In this document: positions 1 to 5,269 of the stretch, piece by piece | Layout: every line of letters starts with the position of its first letter | Numbering within the stretch: the stretch's first letter is position 1 | Assembly: GCA_964560145.1 (NCBI GenBank) | Contig: CAZLKS010000047.1 | Location: 1-5,291 of the forward strand | DNA length: 5,291 bases | Source: JAHFLF01 sp964560145 | GTDB lineage: Bacteria; Patescibacteriota; Minisyncoccia; UBA6257; 1-14-0-10-44-23 | Direction: 5' to 3' | Position numbers and translations under genes: made by a program | The notes under the pieces: generated by a model | The model's input: the letters and a program-made list of their open reading frames with translations, nothing else | The model's database searches: none | Told to the model about the DNA's origin: nothing

Positions 1-350
1 CACCGGTGCCACTGTATGTAGCCAGTAAGGACATTAAGAAAAACACCATTGTTCTGGCGCCAGAAGACGACGCCTCTTTGTATGCAAAAGAAATCACGCT
101 TACTGACGTGAATTTTATTCACCCCTTGCAAAAGGGAGTACCGCCCTTGGGCGGGGAGGGGCTTCGTGTCTACTTGCGCGTCCGTTATCGCCAGGAGCTT
201 TTCCCGGCCACACTCCACAAATCGAAAACTACTCACTACAAACTTGTTTTCGGTAAGCCGCAGAAGTTTATCGCAATAGGCCAGTCCGCAGTATTCTATT
301 CAAAAACCGGCGAAATGCTCGGCGGCGGAGTTATTGCTAAGACGCGATAG
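1..350 (+). CDS. mnmA: tRNA-specific 2-thiouridylase MnmA, C-terminal part (5' truncated by window)
   Basis: MnmA activates U34 of the tRNAs for Lys, Glu and Gln with ATP and replaces the C2 oxygen with sulfur in the cytoplasm. Only about 115 C-terminal residues are visible, read from base 3 to the TAG at 348-350. They fit the C-terminal beta-barrel domain of the family: a start PLYVASKD, then a LRVRYRQ segment, and the hallmark ending GQSAVFYSKTGEMLGGGVI, which matches the family's GQ.AVFY...LGGG.I signature. The ATP-binding PP-loop and the catalytic cysteines lie upstream of the window and cannot be checked. A GTG at position 6 could be read as a start, but the domain continues upstream, so this is a cut gene and not a small one. 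The next gene begins 37 bases later on the same strand. Confidence 0.9.
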   Translation, partial: PVPLYVASKDIKKNTIVLAPEDDASLYAKEITLTDVNFIHPLQKGVPPLGGEGLRVYLRVRYRQELFPATLHKSKTTHYKLVFGKPQKFIAIGQSAVFYSKTGEMLGGGVIAKTR

Positions 351-351
351 G

Positions 352-381
352 TTGTAGTTTTCGCACGGTAAGTTGTAGAAT
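352..381 (+). promoter_or_regulatory. Candidate sigma-70-type promoter giving a leaderless transcript
   Basis: A TAGAAT at 376-381 matches the -10 consensus at five of six positions. TTGTAG at 352-357, 18 bases upstream, matches only the TTG half of the -35 consensus. The -10 ends six bases before the ATG at 388, so transcription would start at or next to the A of the start codon. No Shine-Dalgarno sequence precedes that ATG, which fits a leaderless mRNA. The heptamer GTTGTAG occurs twice here (351-357 and 372-378), 21 bases apart. Read-through from mnmA is the alternative. Confidence 0.4.
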
Positions 382-387
382 AAGACA

Positions 388-2193
388 ATGCAGATTGAAT
401 CTAAAAACGCTTCGGCGGACCCAGTTCGAGTTTGCCAAAACTGCAAAAAAGACTTCACCATCGAACCGGAGGATTTTGAGTTTTACAAAAAGATTGACGT
501 GCCGCCGCCAACGTGGTGCCCGGAGTGCCGGATGGTTCGTAAAACTGCTTGGTCTTTTGGTGCAACGCAGCTCTATTCGCGGATTTGTCAGGCTCCAGGG
601 CACAGCGAAAGAATCGTGACGGTGTTTCCAGAAAGTGCGAAGTTGAAGGTCTACGATTATAAGTTCTGGAACTCGGATGGTTGGGACCCTTTGAGTCATG
701 GGCGAGCGTATGATTTTGACAAGCCGTTCTTCGAGCAGCTCAAACAGCTTTTTGAGGATGTGCCGGTGAGAAGCGCTGGAATAACAAATTCTATCAGCAG
801 CGATTATTGTACTGGCGTAACTGATTGTAAGAATTGCTATTTGTGTAGTGGTGGTTTTGGTTCGGAGAATTGTTCGTATTCACATACGGTGCTTTTTAGT
901 AAAGAGTGCGTTGATGCAAATCTATCGCTTTTTGATGAGCAGACTTATTCGGTATTTAACACCGATAAATCATTTAAGACCTCTTTCGCGGTCTTTTGTC
1001 AGGAGCTGGTAGATTGTGATTTTATGTATGACTGCACTGGATGCAGCGATTGTCTGGGATGTGTTGGGCTTCGTAATCAGCGATATTGCATCTTCAATAA
1101 AAAGTACTCAAAGGAAGAGTATAAAATTGAGAGGGCAAAGTATGATTTGGGAAGCTATAAGACCCGCCAAGATGTCGCCGGGAAGTTTGAGGCGTTGGTT
1201 ATGAAATTTCCCAGAAAATTCGCATTCAAAGTTAATGCTCCTGATTCTACGGGTGACCAACTTTTGAATGTTAAAAACTGTAAATTCTCCTTCCAGGCGC
1301 TTGATGATATGGAGAATTGTAAGTTTGCTTTAGTTGCTGGTCGAGGAGCCAAAGAGTGTTATGACATAGCCGGTGCGGGTCTCAAGTCTTCACTTCTTTA
1401 CGAAACAACCTCTTCGATAAATGCTCAACGAACTTTTTTCTCTTATCGCGTATACAATTCTCAGGATGTTCAGTATAGTCGAGAGTGCTCTGACTGTGAT
1501 CATCTTTTTGCCTGTGTCGGTTTGCGAAGTAAAAAATATTGTATTTTTAACAAACAGTATTCAAAAGAAGAGTACAATGAGCTCGTTCCCAAAATAATCA
1601 AGCACGCTAAAGATGTTCCCTATTTCAGTTTGCGTGGGCAGGAGTATCGGTATGGTGAATTTCCGCCGATTGAGTTTTCATCTTTTCCATATAACTCCTC
1701 ATGGGTTGATGAATATTTTCCGTTATCCAAAGATGAAGCTCTACGGATGGGTTATGCTTGGCTCAATGTTCCAGAAAGTATGCATGCGCTTACGAAGCGC
1801 ACCGATGAGATACCCGATAACATCCGAGATGTCGCAGATTCAATATTGCAAGACGTGATTGCATGCTCTCATGCAGGGAATTGTAAGCACAGTTGTCGCG
1901 GAGTGTTTAAGCTGATTCCAAGCGAGCTTCAATTCTACAGAAAATTTAATATTGCCCTGCCTCGAGAATGTCCGCAGTGTAGATTCAGAGATTCCTTAAA
2001 GCATTTAACCCCCTATAAGCTTTGGCATCGGCAGTGTGAGTGCGCTGGAGTTAAGCAGAGAACCGGATACGAGAATACGGGCAATCACTCGCACGGGGCT
2101 GCTCGTTGTCCGAATGAGTTTGAGACTGCTTATGAGCCAGGTCGGCCAGAGATGCTTTATTGCGAGCAGTGCTATAACAAAGAAATACTTTAA
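388..2193 (+). CDS. Cysteine-rich multi-zinc-site protein of unknown function (601 aa)
   Basis: The function is unknown. The protein has about 35 cysteines in 601 residues, many in CxxC pairs, which implies several bound metal ions, most likely zinc. An N-terminal zinc-ribbon-like module has C16, C19, C44 and C47 around FEFYKKIDVPPPTWCPECR. A related module near the C-terminus has C499, C503, C528 and C531 around LQFYRKFNIALPRECPQCR. The end adds C550, C552, C574, C592 and C595, finishing in LYCEQCYNKEIL. In the middle, a block CVGLRxxxYCIFNKxYSKEEY occurs twice (about 216-245 and 367-396). Residues 141-177 and 298-324 have regularly spaced NC or EC units that could form a beta-solenoid, which is inference. 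No signal peptide or membrane helix is seen, so it is probably cytoplasmic. I associate this architecture with Patescibacteria, where it is left hypothetical or mislabelled (from memory). The ATG at 388 has no ribosome site but sits at the likely transcription start, and the N-terminal zinc motif follows directly. Confidence 0.88.
   Translation: MQIESKNASADPVRVCQNCKKDFTIEPEDFEFYKKIDVPPPTWCPECRMVRKTAWSFGATQLYSRICQAPGHSERIVTVFPESAKLKVYDYKFWNSDGWDPLSHGRAYDFDKPFFEQLKQLFEDVPVRSAGITNSISSDYCTGVTDCKNCYLCSGGFGSENCSYSHTVLFSKECVDANLSLFDEQTYSVFNTDKSFKTSFAVFCQELVDCDFMYDCTGCSDCLGCVGLRNQRYCIFNKKYSKEEYKIERAKYDLGSYKTRQDVAGKFEALVMKFPRKFAFKVNAPDSTGDQLLNVKNCKFSFQALDDMENCKFALVAGRGAKECYDIAGAGLKSSLLYETTSSINAQRTFFSYRVYNSQDVQYSRECSDCDHLFACVGLRSKKYCIFNKQYSKEEYNELVPKIIKHAKDVPYFSLRGQEYRYGEFPPIEFSSFPYNSSWVDEYFPLSKDEALRMGYAWLNVPESMHALTKRTDEIPDNIRDVADSILQDVIACSHAGNCKHSCRGVFKLIPSELQFYRKFNIALPRECPQCRFRDSLKHLTPYKLWHRQCECAGVKQRTGYENTGNHSHGAARCPNEFETAYEPGRPEMLYCEQCYNKEIL
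433..531 (+). repeat. Zinc-ribbon module, copy 1 (inside the cysteine-rich protein)
   Basis: Residues 16-48 hold CxxC, then about 24 residues, then CPEC followed by R. The stretch from F23 to R48 aligns without gaps with F507 to R532 of copy 2 (offset 484 residues), sharing the FY-K and CP-CR positions. It is a protein-level repeat; the DNA has diverged. Confidence 0.7.
1033..1122 (+). repeat. CVGLR...YCIFNKxYSKEEY block, copy 1
   Basis: Residues 216-245 carry C216, C219, C222, C225 and C234, then NKKYSKEEY. The block aligns without gaps with residues 367-396 at an offset of 151 residues. Identities include CVGLR, YCIFNK and YSKEEY. The repeat unit therefore looks like an ancient internal duplication. 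Confidence 0.75.
1486..1575 (+). repeat. CVGLR...YCIFNKxYSKEEY block, copy 2
   Basis: Residues 367-396 repeat the block at 216-245. C367, C370, C376 and C385 are kept, while the position equal to C222 is L373. If these cysteines bind metal, the two copies would differ by one ligand. Confidence 0.75.
1882..1983 (+). repeat. Zinc-ribbon module, copy 2 (inside the cysteine-rich protein)
   Basis: Residues 499-532 match the N-terminal module. The first cysteine pair is spaced CxxxC (C499, C503) in place of CxxC, while the second pair is CPQC followed by R as in copy 1. Having related modules at both ends makes the protein look roughly symmetrical. Confidence 0.65.
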
Positions 2194-2291
2194 TGAGTAG
2201 ACTTCTATTTAAACTACGGCTTTACCGCTTGATTGCAGCCCGCGTCTTGAGTGTTATCGGACTGCGTTTACGAGGAATATTCGTAAAGTAG
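2193..2291 (+). CDS. Possible small basic hydrophobic peptide, 32 codons, coupled to the upstream stop
   Basis: The ATG overlaps the TAA stop of the cysteine-rich gene by one base (TAATG), a typical arrangement for translational coupling. The reading frame runs 32 codons to a TAG. The peptide begins MSRLLFKLRLYRL and ends LRLRGIFVK. It has eight Arg or Lys residues, no Asp or Glu, and is otherwise dominated by Leu, Ile, Val and Phe, so it could be an amphipathic or membrane-associated helix. No family is recognised. A frame of this length can arise by chance, and there is no conservation evidence from one sequence. The overlap and the strong charge bias are the only reasons to list it. Confidence 0.3.
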   Translation: MSRLLFKLRLYRLIAARVLSVIGLRLRGIFVK

Positions 2292-2351
2292 CTGCTTGCA
2301 TCTGTGCATAACTAAATTGCCCTTTTGTGTTTGGTGGGTCAATTTTAGGGC

Positions 2352-3809
2352 ATGTCTCTTTACGACAGAGCCTTTTGGGCAATGGGTTTGTTCTTAATTG
2401 GTGTGCTGCTGGCAAGTAGTATGCAGGGCTTTTCTTCGGGCCTCTTAATTATACTTTTCATAAGCATCGTGTTTGGGGTTCTCTGTTTACTGCTTCGAAA
2501 AGAATGGTTGGCGATACTCAGCATAGCAATGCTGATTGGTGGCGTATATTTTCATTGGTATGCAGCTCGCGCGGTGCAATCATTTACGGCTCCTATTGGT
2601 GAAACGATGGTTTATAGCGGCATAGTGACAAAAGTCATCGCCAAGGACGCCAGTCAGAGTGTCGACTTTCGCCTCACGGGAGAGTATCGAGGTATGCTCC
2701 GCGTGACGGCGAGGCCTTTCCCATTGTTGCGATATGGTGATGCTTTATTGCTGACCGGAACGCTTAGTAGTATCGACGGTCCATCAAAAGGCTACTTCGT
2801 AAAAGAGGGAATCGGTGCTCTGATGAAGTTTCCAAAAGAGCAACGAGTCGTTGCGCATAATCAGGGTTCGTGGATATTTTCAAAACTACTTGCGTTCCGT
2901 GCGTACGTCGAAGAAAGTTTCATGAAGACATTTTCGCCTGAGTCGGCAACACTCATGACTGGTCTGGTGCTCGGCAAAAGCGGCGGATTCAGTAAGGAGT
3001 TCACCGAGAAGCTTAAGCTAACTGGTACAACGCATCTCGTTGCTCTTTCTGGTTACAATATTTCGATTATCATCAAATATCTTCTGCTTCTTATAAGCCT
3101 TGGAATCAATCGACGCATTGGTATTTGGATTTGCGTTCTGGTGGTTATTGGATTTGTGGTGATGACGGGCGCTGAAGCCTCGGTTGTTCGTGCCGCAATC
3201 ATGGCGACAATTATACTGCTCGCTGAGCAGTCTAGTCGCATGTATTCAGTGCGGAATGCAATCGTAGCGGCAGCGTTTGGGATGGTTGTATATAATCCAA
3301 CTATTCTTGTTTTTGATGTCGGCTTTCAGCTTTCATTTTTGGCATTGATGGGTATCGTATATCTGCAACCAGCGATTGAGAAATTCCTTCAGGTGCCTGA
3401 CGATTCGGGACTTTTCGAGTGGCGAAAGAATTGCGTTGCGACGATTGCCGCACAACTCGCGGTGCTTCCGATTATTCTTACGAGCTTTGGTACTTTTTCT
3501 GTGCTTTCGATTCTCACCAATGTTCTTCTTTTGAGTTTTATTCCATACACGATGGGTCTGGGTTTTCTAGTAGTCATCGGATACTTATTCTCTTCTCACC
3601 TAGCATTCATTATTGCGGCACCTGCAAAGTTGTTGCTTCTCTACGAACTTCGCATCATCGACTTTTTTGCTGGACTGCCTTTTTCATTTCAGGTCGAACA
3701 CGTGCCGAATGCGCTCAGTATTTTGTATTACTTATGCATTATTCTTTTTATCCTCTATGTACGATATCCGCACCGAATATCGACGCCCGCTGTGGCCAGA
3801 GCTGTTTAA
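2352..3809 (+). CDS. comEC: ComEC/Rec2 DNA-uptake channel, membrane part without the MBL domain
   Basis: ComEC forms the inner-membrane channel that brings single-stranded DNA into the cytoplasm during natural transformation. The 485 residues show three membrane helices (about 7-24, 28-48, 52-71). An OB-fold-like beta region of the DUF4131 type follows (about 84-170), including LLLTGTLSSIDGP. The multi-helix competence domain comes next (about 190-470). Family signatures are clear: GLVLGK (204-209) followed by HLVALSGYNISI (from H228), TGAEASVVRAA (272-282) and FDVGFQLSFLALMG (from F321). Full ComEC is usually 700-850 residues. Here the last helix and the MBL domain are in the next gene, which overlaps this one by 53 bases in the +1 frame. 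The ATG at 2352 is the first possible start after an in-frame TAG at 2346. AGGG lies only one base from it, too close for a normal ribosome site. A genuine gene split and a frameshift both remain possible. Confidence 0.88.
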   Translation: MSLYDRAFWAMGLFLIGVLLASSMQGFSSGLLIILFISIVFGVLCLLLRKEWLAILSIAMLIGGVYFHWYAARAVQSFTAPIGETMVYSGIVTKVIAKDASQSVDFRLTGEYRGMLRVTARPFPLLRYGDALLLTGTLSSIDGPSKGYFVKEGIGALMKFPKEQRVVAHNQGSWIFSKLLAFRAYVEESFMKTFSPESATLMTGLVLGKSGGFSKEFTEKLKLTGTTHLVALSGYNISIIIKYLLLLISLGINRRIGIWICVLVVIGFVVMTGAEASVVRAAIMATIILLAEQSSRMYSVRNAIVAAAFGMVVYNPTILVFDVGFQLSFLALMGIVYLQPAIEKFLQVPDDSGLFEWRKNCVATIAAQLAVLPIILTSFGTFSVLSILTNVLLLSFIPYTMGLGFLVVIGYLFSSHLAFIIAAPAKLLLLYELRIIDFFAGLPFSFQVEHVPNALSILYYLCIILFILYVRYPHRISTPAVARAV

Positions 3810-4665
3810 GAAGACCCGAAAGACCCCCCTCGTTTATTGGTTACTGAGTGCACTCGGTTTCATTACCGTGTTCCTCATCTTCGCCATTCTGCTTATGCAG
3901 CGCCGCGATGGCTTACAATTGTATTTTCTTAATGTTGGACAAGGGGATAGCGAGCTTATTGAACTTGCTGGCGGCGTTCGGGTGCTCATTGATGGCGGAC
4001 CGGATGGTAAGCGGCTTCTCGAGAATTTGGATGTTGTTTTGCCTGCACACGAACGATATATCGACCTGCTCATTATGACTCATCCGCAACTTGACCACTT
4101 CGGTGGGTTCATTGAGCTCTTGAAGAAATATGAAGTCGGTGCTTTTGTGGGGGCGATGCGTAGGGGAGAGATTGCGGCTTATGATGAGTTGCGATTGCAG
4201 ATTAGGGAGCGCGGTGTTCCGTATATTCAGCTTATGGCTGGCGATAGTATTGCGGTTGGCGAGGCACAGCTGCGTATTCTTTCGCCAAACAAGAGCGATA
4301 TTCTGAGTCCAGAACTCAATGATACGTGCATAGTTGCGCTGCTTGATACACCCACACTCAAGGCTTTGTATCTTGGTGATATTGACGCACACACCGAAGA
4401 GGATATTGTCCGAAGATATGGATTTACGGTTGACGTACTTAAGGTCGCTCATCATGGTTCGCGATTTTCATCGAGTGAGTATTTTTTGAATAAGATAAAG
4501 CCAAAGCTCGCGGTCATAGGCGTTGGTAAGAATACCTATGGACATCCTACAAGCGCAGCACTCGATAGGTTGGAGAAAAGTGGTGCGAAAGTCTTGCGTA
4601 CCGACGAGCAGGGAATCGTTAAAATAGTCGGCGGTGAAAATTTGAAGGTATTTGGATTGCGATAA
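3757..4665 (+). CDS. ComEC-type metallo-beta-lactamase domain protein with one N-terminal membrane helix
   Basis: This is the missing C-terminal part of ComEC/Rec2, made as a separate 302-residue protein. Residues 1-24 are rich in Lys and Arg (ending KKTRKTP) and precede a membrane helix (about 25-46), which predicts an N-in protein with its MBL domain outside the membrane, as in whole ComEC. The MBL signatures are LNVGQGDS (58-65), LIDGG (D79), THPQLDHFGG (H109, D113, H114), LGDI (D208), KVAHHGS (H232, H233) and YGHPTS (H263), in family order. In ComEC relatives the metal motif is usually HxDxDH; here the third position is Q111. In the family this domain is proposed to degrade the non-transported DNA strand. 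The frame stays open upstream to a TTG at 3613, but that stretch lies inside comEC and does not resemble the family, so ATG 3757 is chosen. No ribosome site is seen, so coupling to comEC translation is likely. Confidence 0.82.
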   Translation: MYDIRTEYRRPLWPELFKKTRKTPLVYWLLSALGFITVFLIFAILLMQRRDGLQLYFLNVGQGDSELIELAGGVRVLIDGGPDGKRLLENLDVVLPAHERYIDLLIMTHPQLDHFGGFIELLKKYEVGAFVGAMRRGEIAAYDELRLQIRERGVPYIQLMAGDSIAVGEAQLRILSPNKSDILSPELNDTCIVALLDTPTLKALYLGDIDAHTEEDIVRRYGFTVDVLKVAHHGSRFSSSEYFLNKIKPKLAVIGVGKNTYGHPTSAALDRLEKSGAKVLRTDEQGIVKIVGGENLKVFGLR

Positions 4666-4685
4666 TTTTCGAATTATAGTATACC
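4657..4685 (+). promoter_or_regulatory. Candidate sigma-70-type promoter for the sigma-4-like gene
   Basis: TTGCGA (4657-4662) and TATACC (4680-4685) are separated by exactly 17 bases and each match the consensus at four of six positions. The -35 overlaps the end of the MBL gene. The predicted start near 4692 falls just before a hairpin at 4694-4711, giving a leader of about 60 bases. A TATAGT at 4675-4680 is an alternative -10 but would have a spacer too short for this -35. Confidence 0.45.
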
Positions 4686-4693
4686 TATTCTAT

Positions 4694-4711
4694 CCTCGGC
4701 CGAAGCTGAGG
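4694..4711 (+). promoter_or_regulatory. Hairpin 1 in the leader of the sigma-4-like gene
   Basis: CCTCGGC (4694-4700) pairs with GCTGAGG (4705-4711), seven pairs with one G-T wobble, closed by a CGAA loop. It would sit at the very 5' end of a transcript from the promoter above, a position that often stabilises an mRNA. No proper T-run follows, so it is a weak terminator candidate for the comEC operon at best. Confidence 0.45.
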
Positions 4712-4723
4712 CATTCTTGTTTG

Positions 4724-4738
4724 CCCGCAGAATGCGGG
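4724..4738 (+). promoter_or_regulatory. Hairpin 2 next to the ribosome binding site
   Basis: CCCGC (4724-4728) pairs with GCGGG (4734-4738) across the loop AGAAT. The 3' arm overlaps GGGAG (4736-4740), one of two possible Shine-Dalgarno sequences for the ATG at 4752; the other is AGGG at 4745-4748, only three bases from the ATG. The hairpin could therefore modulate ribosome access. A five-pair stem is short, so the evidence is modest. Confidence 0.35.
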
Positions 4739-4751
4739 AGAAGTAGGGTCT

Positions 4752-5108
4752 ATGGCTCAGCAGCCGTCCAGTCGCGTGATGCCTTCGGAACGCGAGTTCG
4801 CGTTCGTCGTGACACTGTTCGGTGACGAACGTGCGAATCGTGTCAATCCCACGCATCGGGAACGCCTCGGCGAACGCGTTCGGCAGGCCATGTCCGCATT
4901 GCCGGCTGCCCGGCGCGACGTCCTGGTCCGCTGGTACGGTCTCGACGGTGAAGGCGCGCTCAAGGCCGCCGGCTCTGTGGCCGACCGGCTCGACATGTCG
5001 GAAGACGACGTCGTGAAGCGTCACGATGCTGGAGTTCAGAGCGTCAAGGACGCCATCCTCGCATCCTTCCCCGAGCTCGAAGAGTGCAACCCGGCCTGCC
5101 TCATGTAG
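4752..5108 (+). CDS. Small GC-rich protein resembling sigma-70 region 4 alone (118 aa)
   Basis: Residues about 46-103 follow the sigma-70 region 4 pattern. LPAARRDVLVRWYGLDG (50-66) matches the family's L..RE..VL..RYGLDG, and VADRLDMSEDDVVKRHDAG (76-94) occupies the helix-turn-helix. Sigma region 4 binds the -35 promoter element and the RNA polymerase beta flap. The protein has no region 2, so it cannot be a complete sigma factor. The positions equal to the DNA-contacting TRERIRQ of housekeeping sigma are SEDDVVK, acidic where Arg is expected, so normal -35 binding is doubtful. The N-terminus (13-45) is charged and probably helical, without a recognised match. The tail ends ECNPACLM. The gene is far richer in GC than its neighbours, with about three quarters of codons ending in G or C. 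GGGAG and AGGG precede the ATG. It appears to be a single-gene transcription unit, perhaps an RNA-polymerase-associated regulator (inference). Confidence 0.7.
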   Translation: MAQQPSSRVMPSEREFAFVVTLFGDERANRVNPTHRERLGERVRQAMSALPAARRDVLVRWYGLDGEGALKAAGSVADRLDMSEDDVVKRHDAGVQSVKDAILASFPELEECNPACLM

Positions 5109-5129
5109 GCAACTCGCACATCGTTTCGT

Positions 5130-5169
5130 CCCGCACGTGGCACAAGCTGCGTGCGGGATTCATCTTTTT
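5130..5169 (+). terminator. Strong intrinsic terminator after the sigma-4-like gene
   Basis: The arms 5130-5141 and 5146-5157 pair over twelve positions, with two adjacent G-T wobbles, around an ACAA loop. The outer eight pairs (CCCGCACG with CGTGCGGG) are perfect and GC-rich. A five-T run at 5165-5169 follows seven bases after the stem, slightly late but acceptable. It sits 21 bases after the TAG stop. Confidence 0.8.
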
Positions 5170-5190
5170 AGTCCTATCTTACGGTGTTAA

Positions 5191-5219
5191 TTTACATACG
5201 TCAGCAAAAACGCTAGTAT
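5191..5219 (+). promoter_or_regulatory. Candidate sigma-70-type promoter for the gene at the window end
   Basis: TTTACA (5191-5196) matches the -35 consensus at five of six positions. TAGTAT (5214-5219) matches the -10 at four of six, with an exact 17-base spacer in AT-rich DNA directly after a terminator. The predicted start near 5226 leaves a leader of about 44 bases before the ATG at 5270. Confidence 0.5.
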
Positions 5220-5269
5220 TAATCCAAATGTTACCCGTTAACTGATTACTAATTAACTTGATTATCTAT

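Noticed and set aside
2229..2257. TTGATT and TGTTAT spaced 17 bases, a possible comEC promoter
   Set aside because: Both boxes match only four of six positions and lie inside the possible small peptide gene. It is not strong enough to annotate, although some promoter upstream of comEC is plausible.
2318..2352. Inverted repeat TGCCCT / AGGGCA that would pair with the bases just before and including the comEC start
   Set aside because: The stem has only six pairs with a 23-base loop, which is easily due to chance, and no other regulatory signal supports it.
3613..3756. Upstream extension of the MBL gene to a TTG start
   Set aside because: This stretch is the other frame of comEC membrane helices. 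The cysteine-rich translation does not resemble the family, and ATG 3757 gives a normal N-terminus before the membrane helix.
3913..4455. 180-codon open frame on the minus strand opposite the MBL gene
   Set aside because: It is antisense to clear MBL motifs, its translation has no recognisable domain, and no promoter or ribosome site was seen for it.
4674..5024. Long open frame on the minus strand opposite the sigma-4-like gene
   Set aside because: GC-rich DNA has few stop codons in all frames. The minus-strand product shows no recognisable motif, while the plus frame has sigma-4 similarity, a promoter and a terminator.
5237..5257. GTTAA / TTAAC inverted repeat upstream of the last gene, a possible operator
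   Set aside because: The arms are five AT-only or near-AT-only bases in an AT-rich stretch, so the match is expected by chance.
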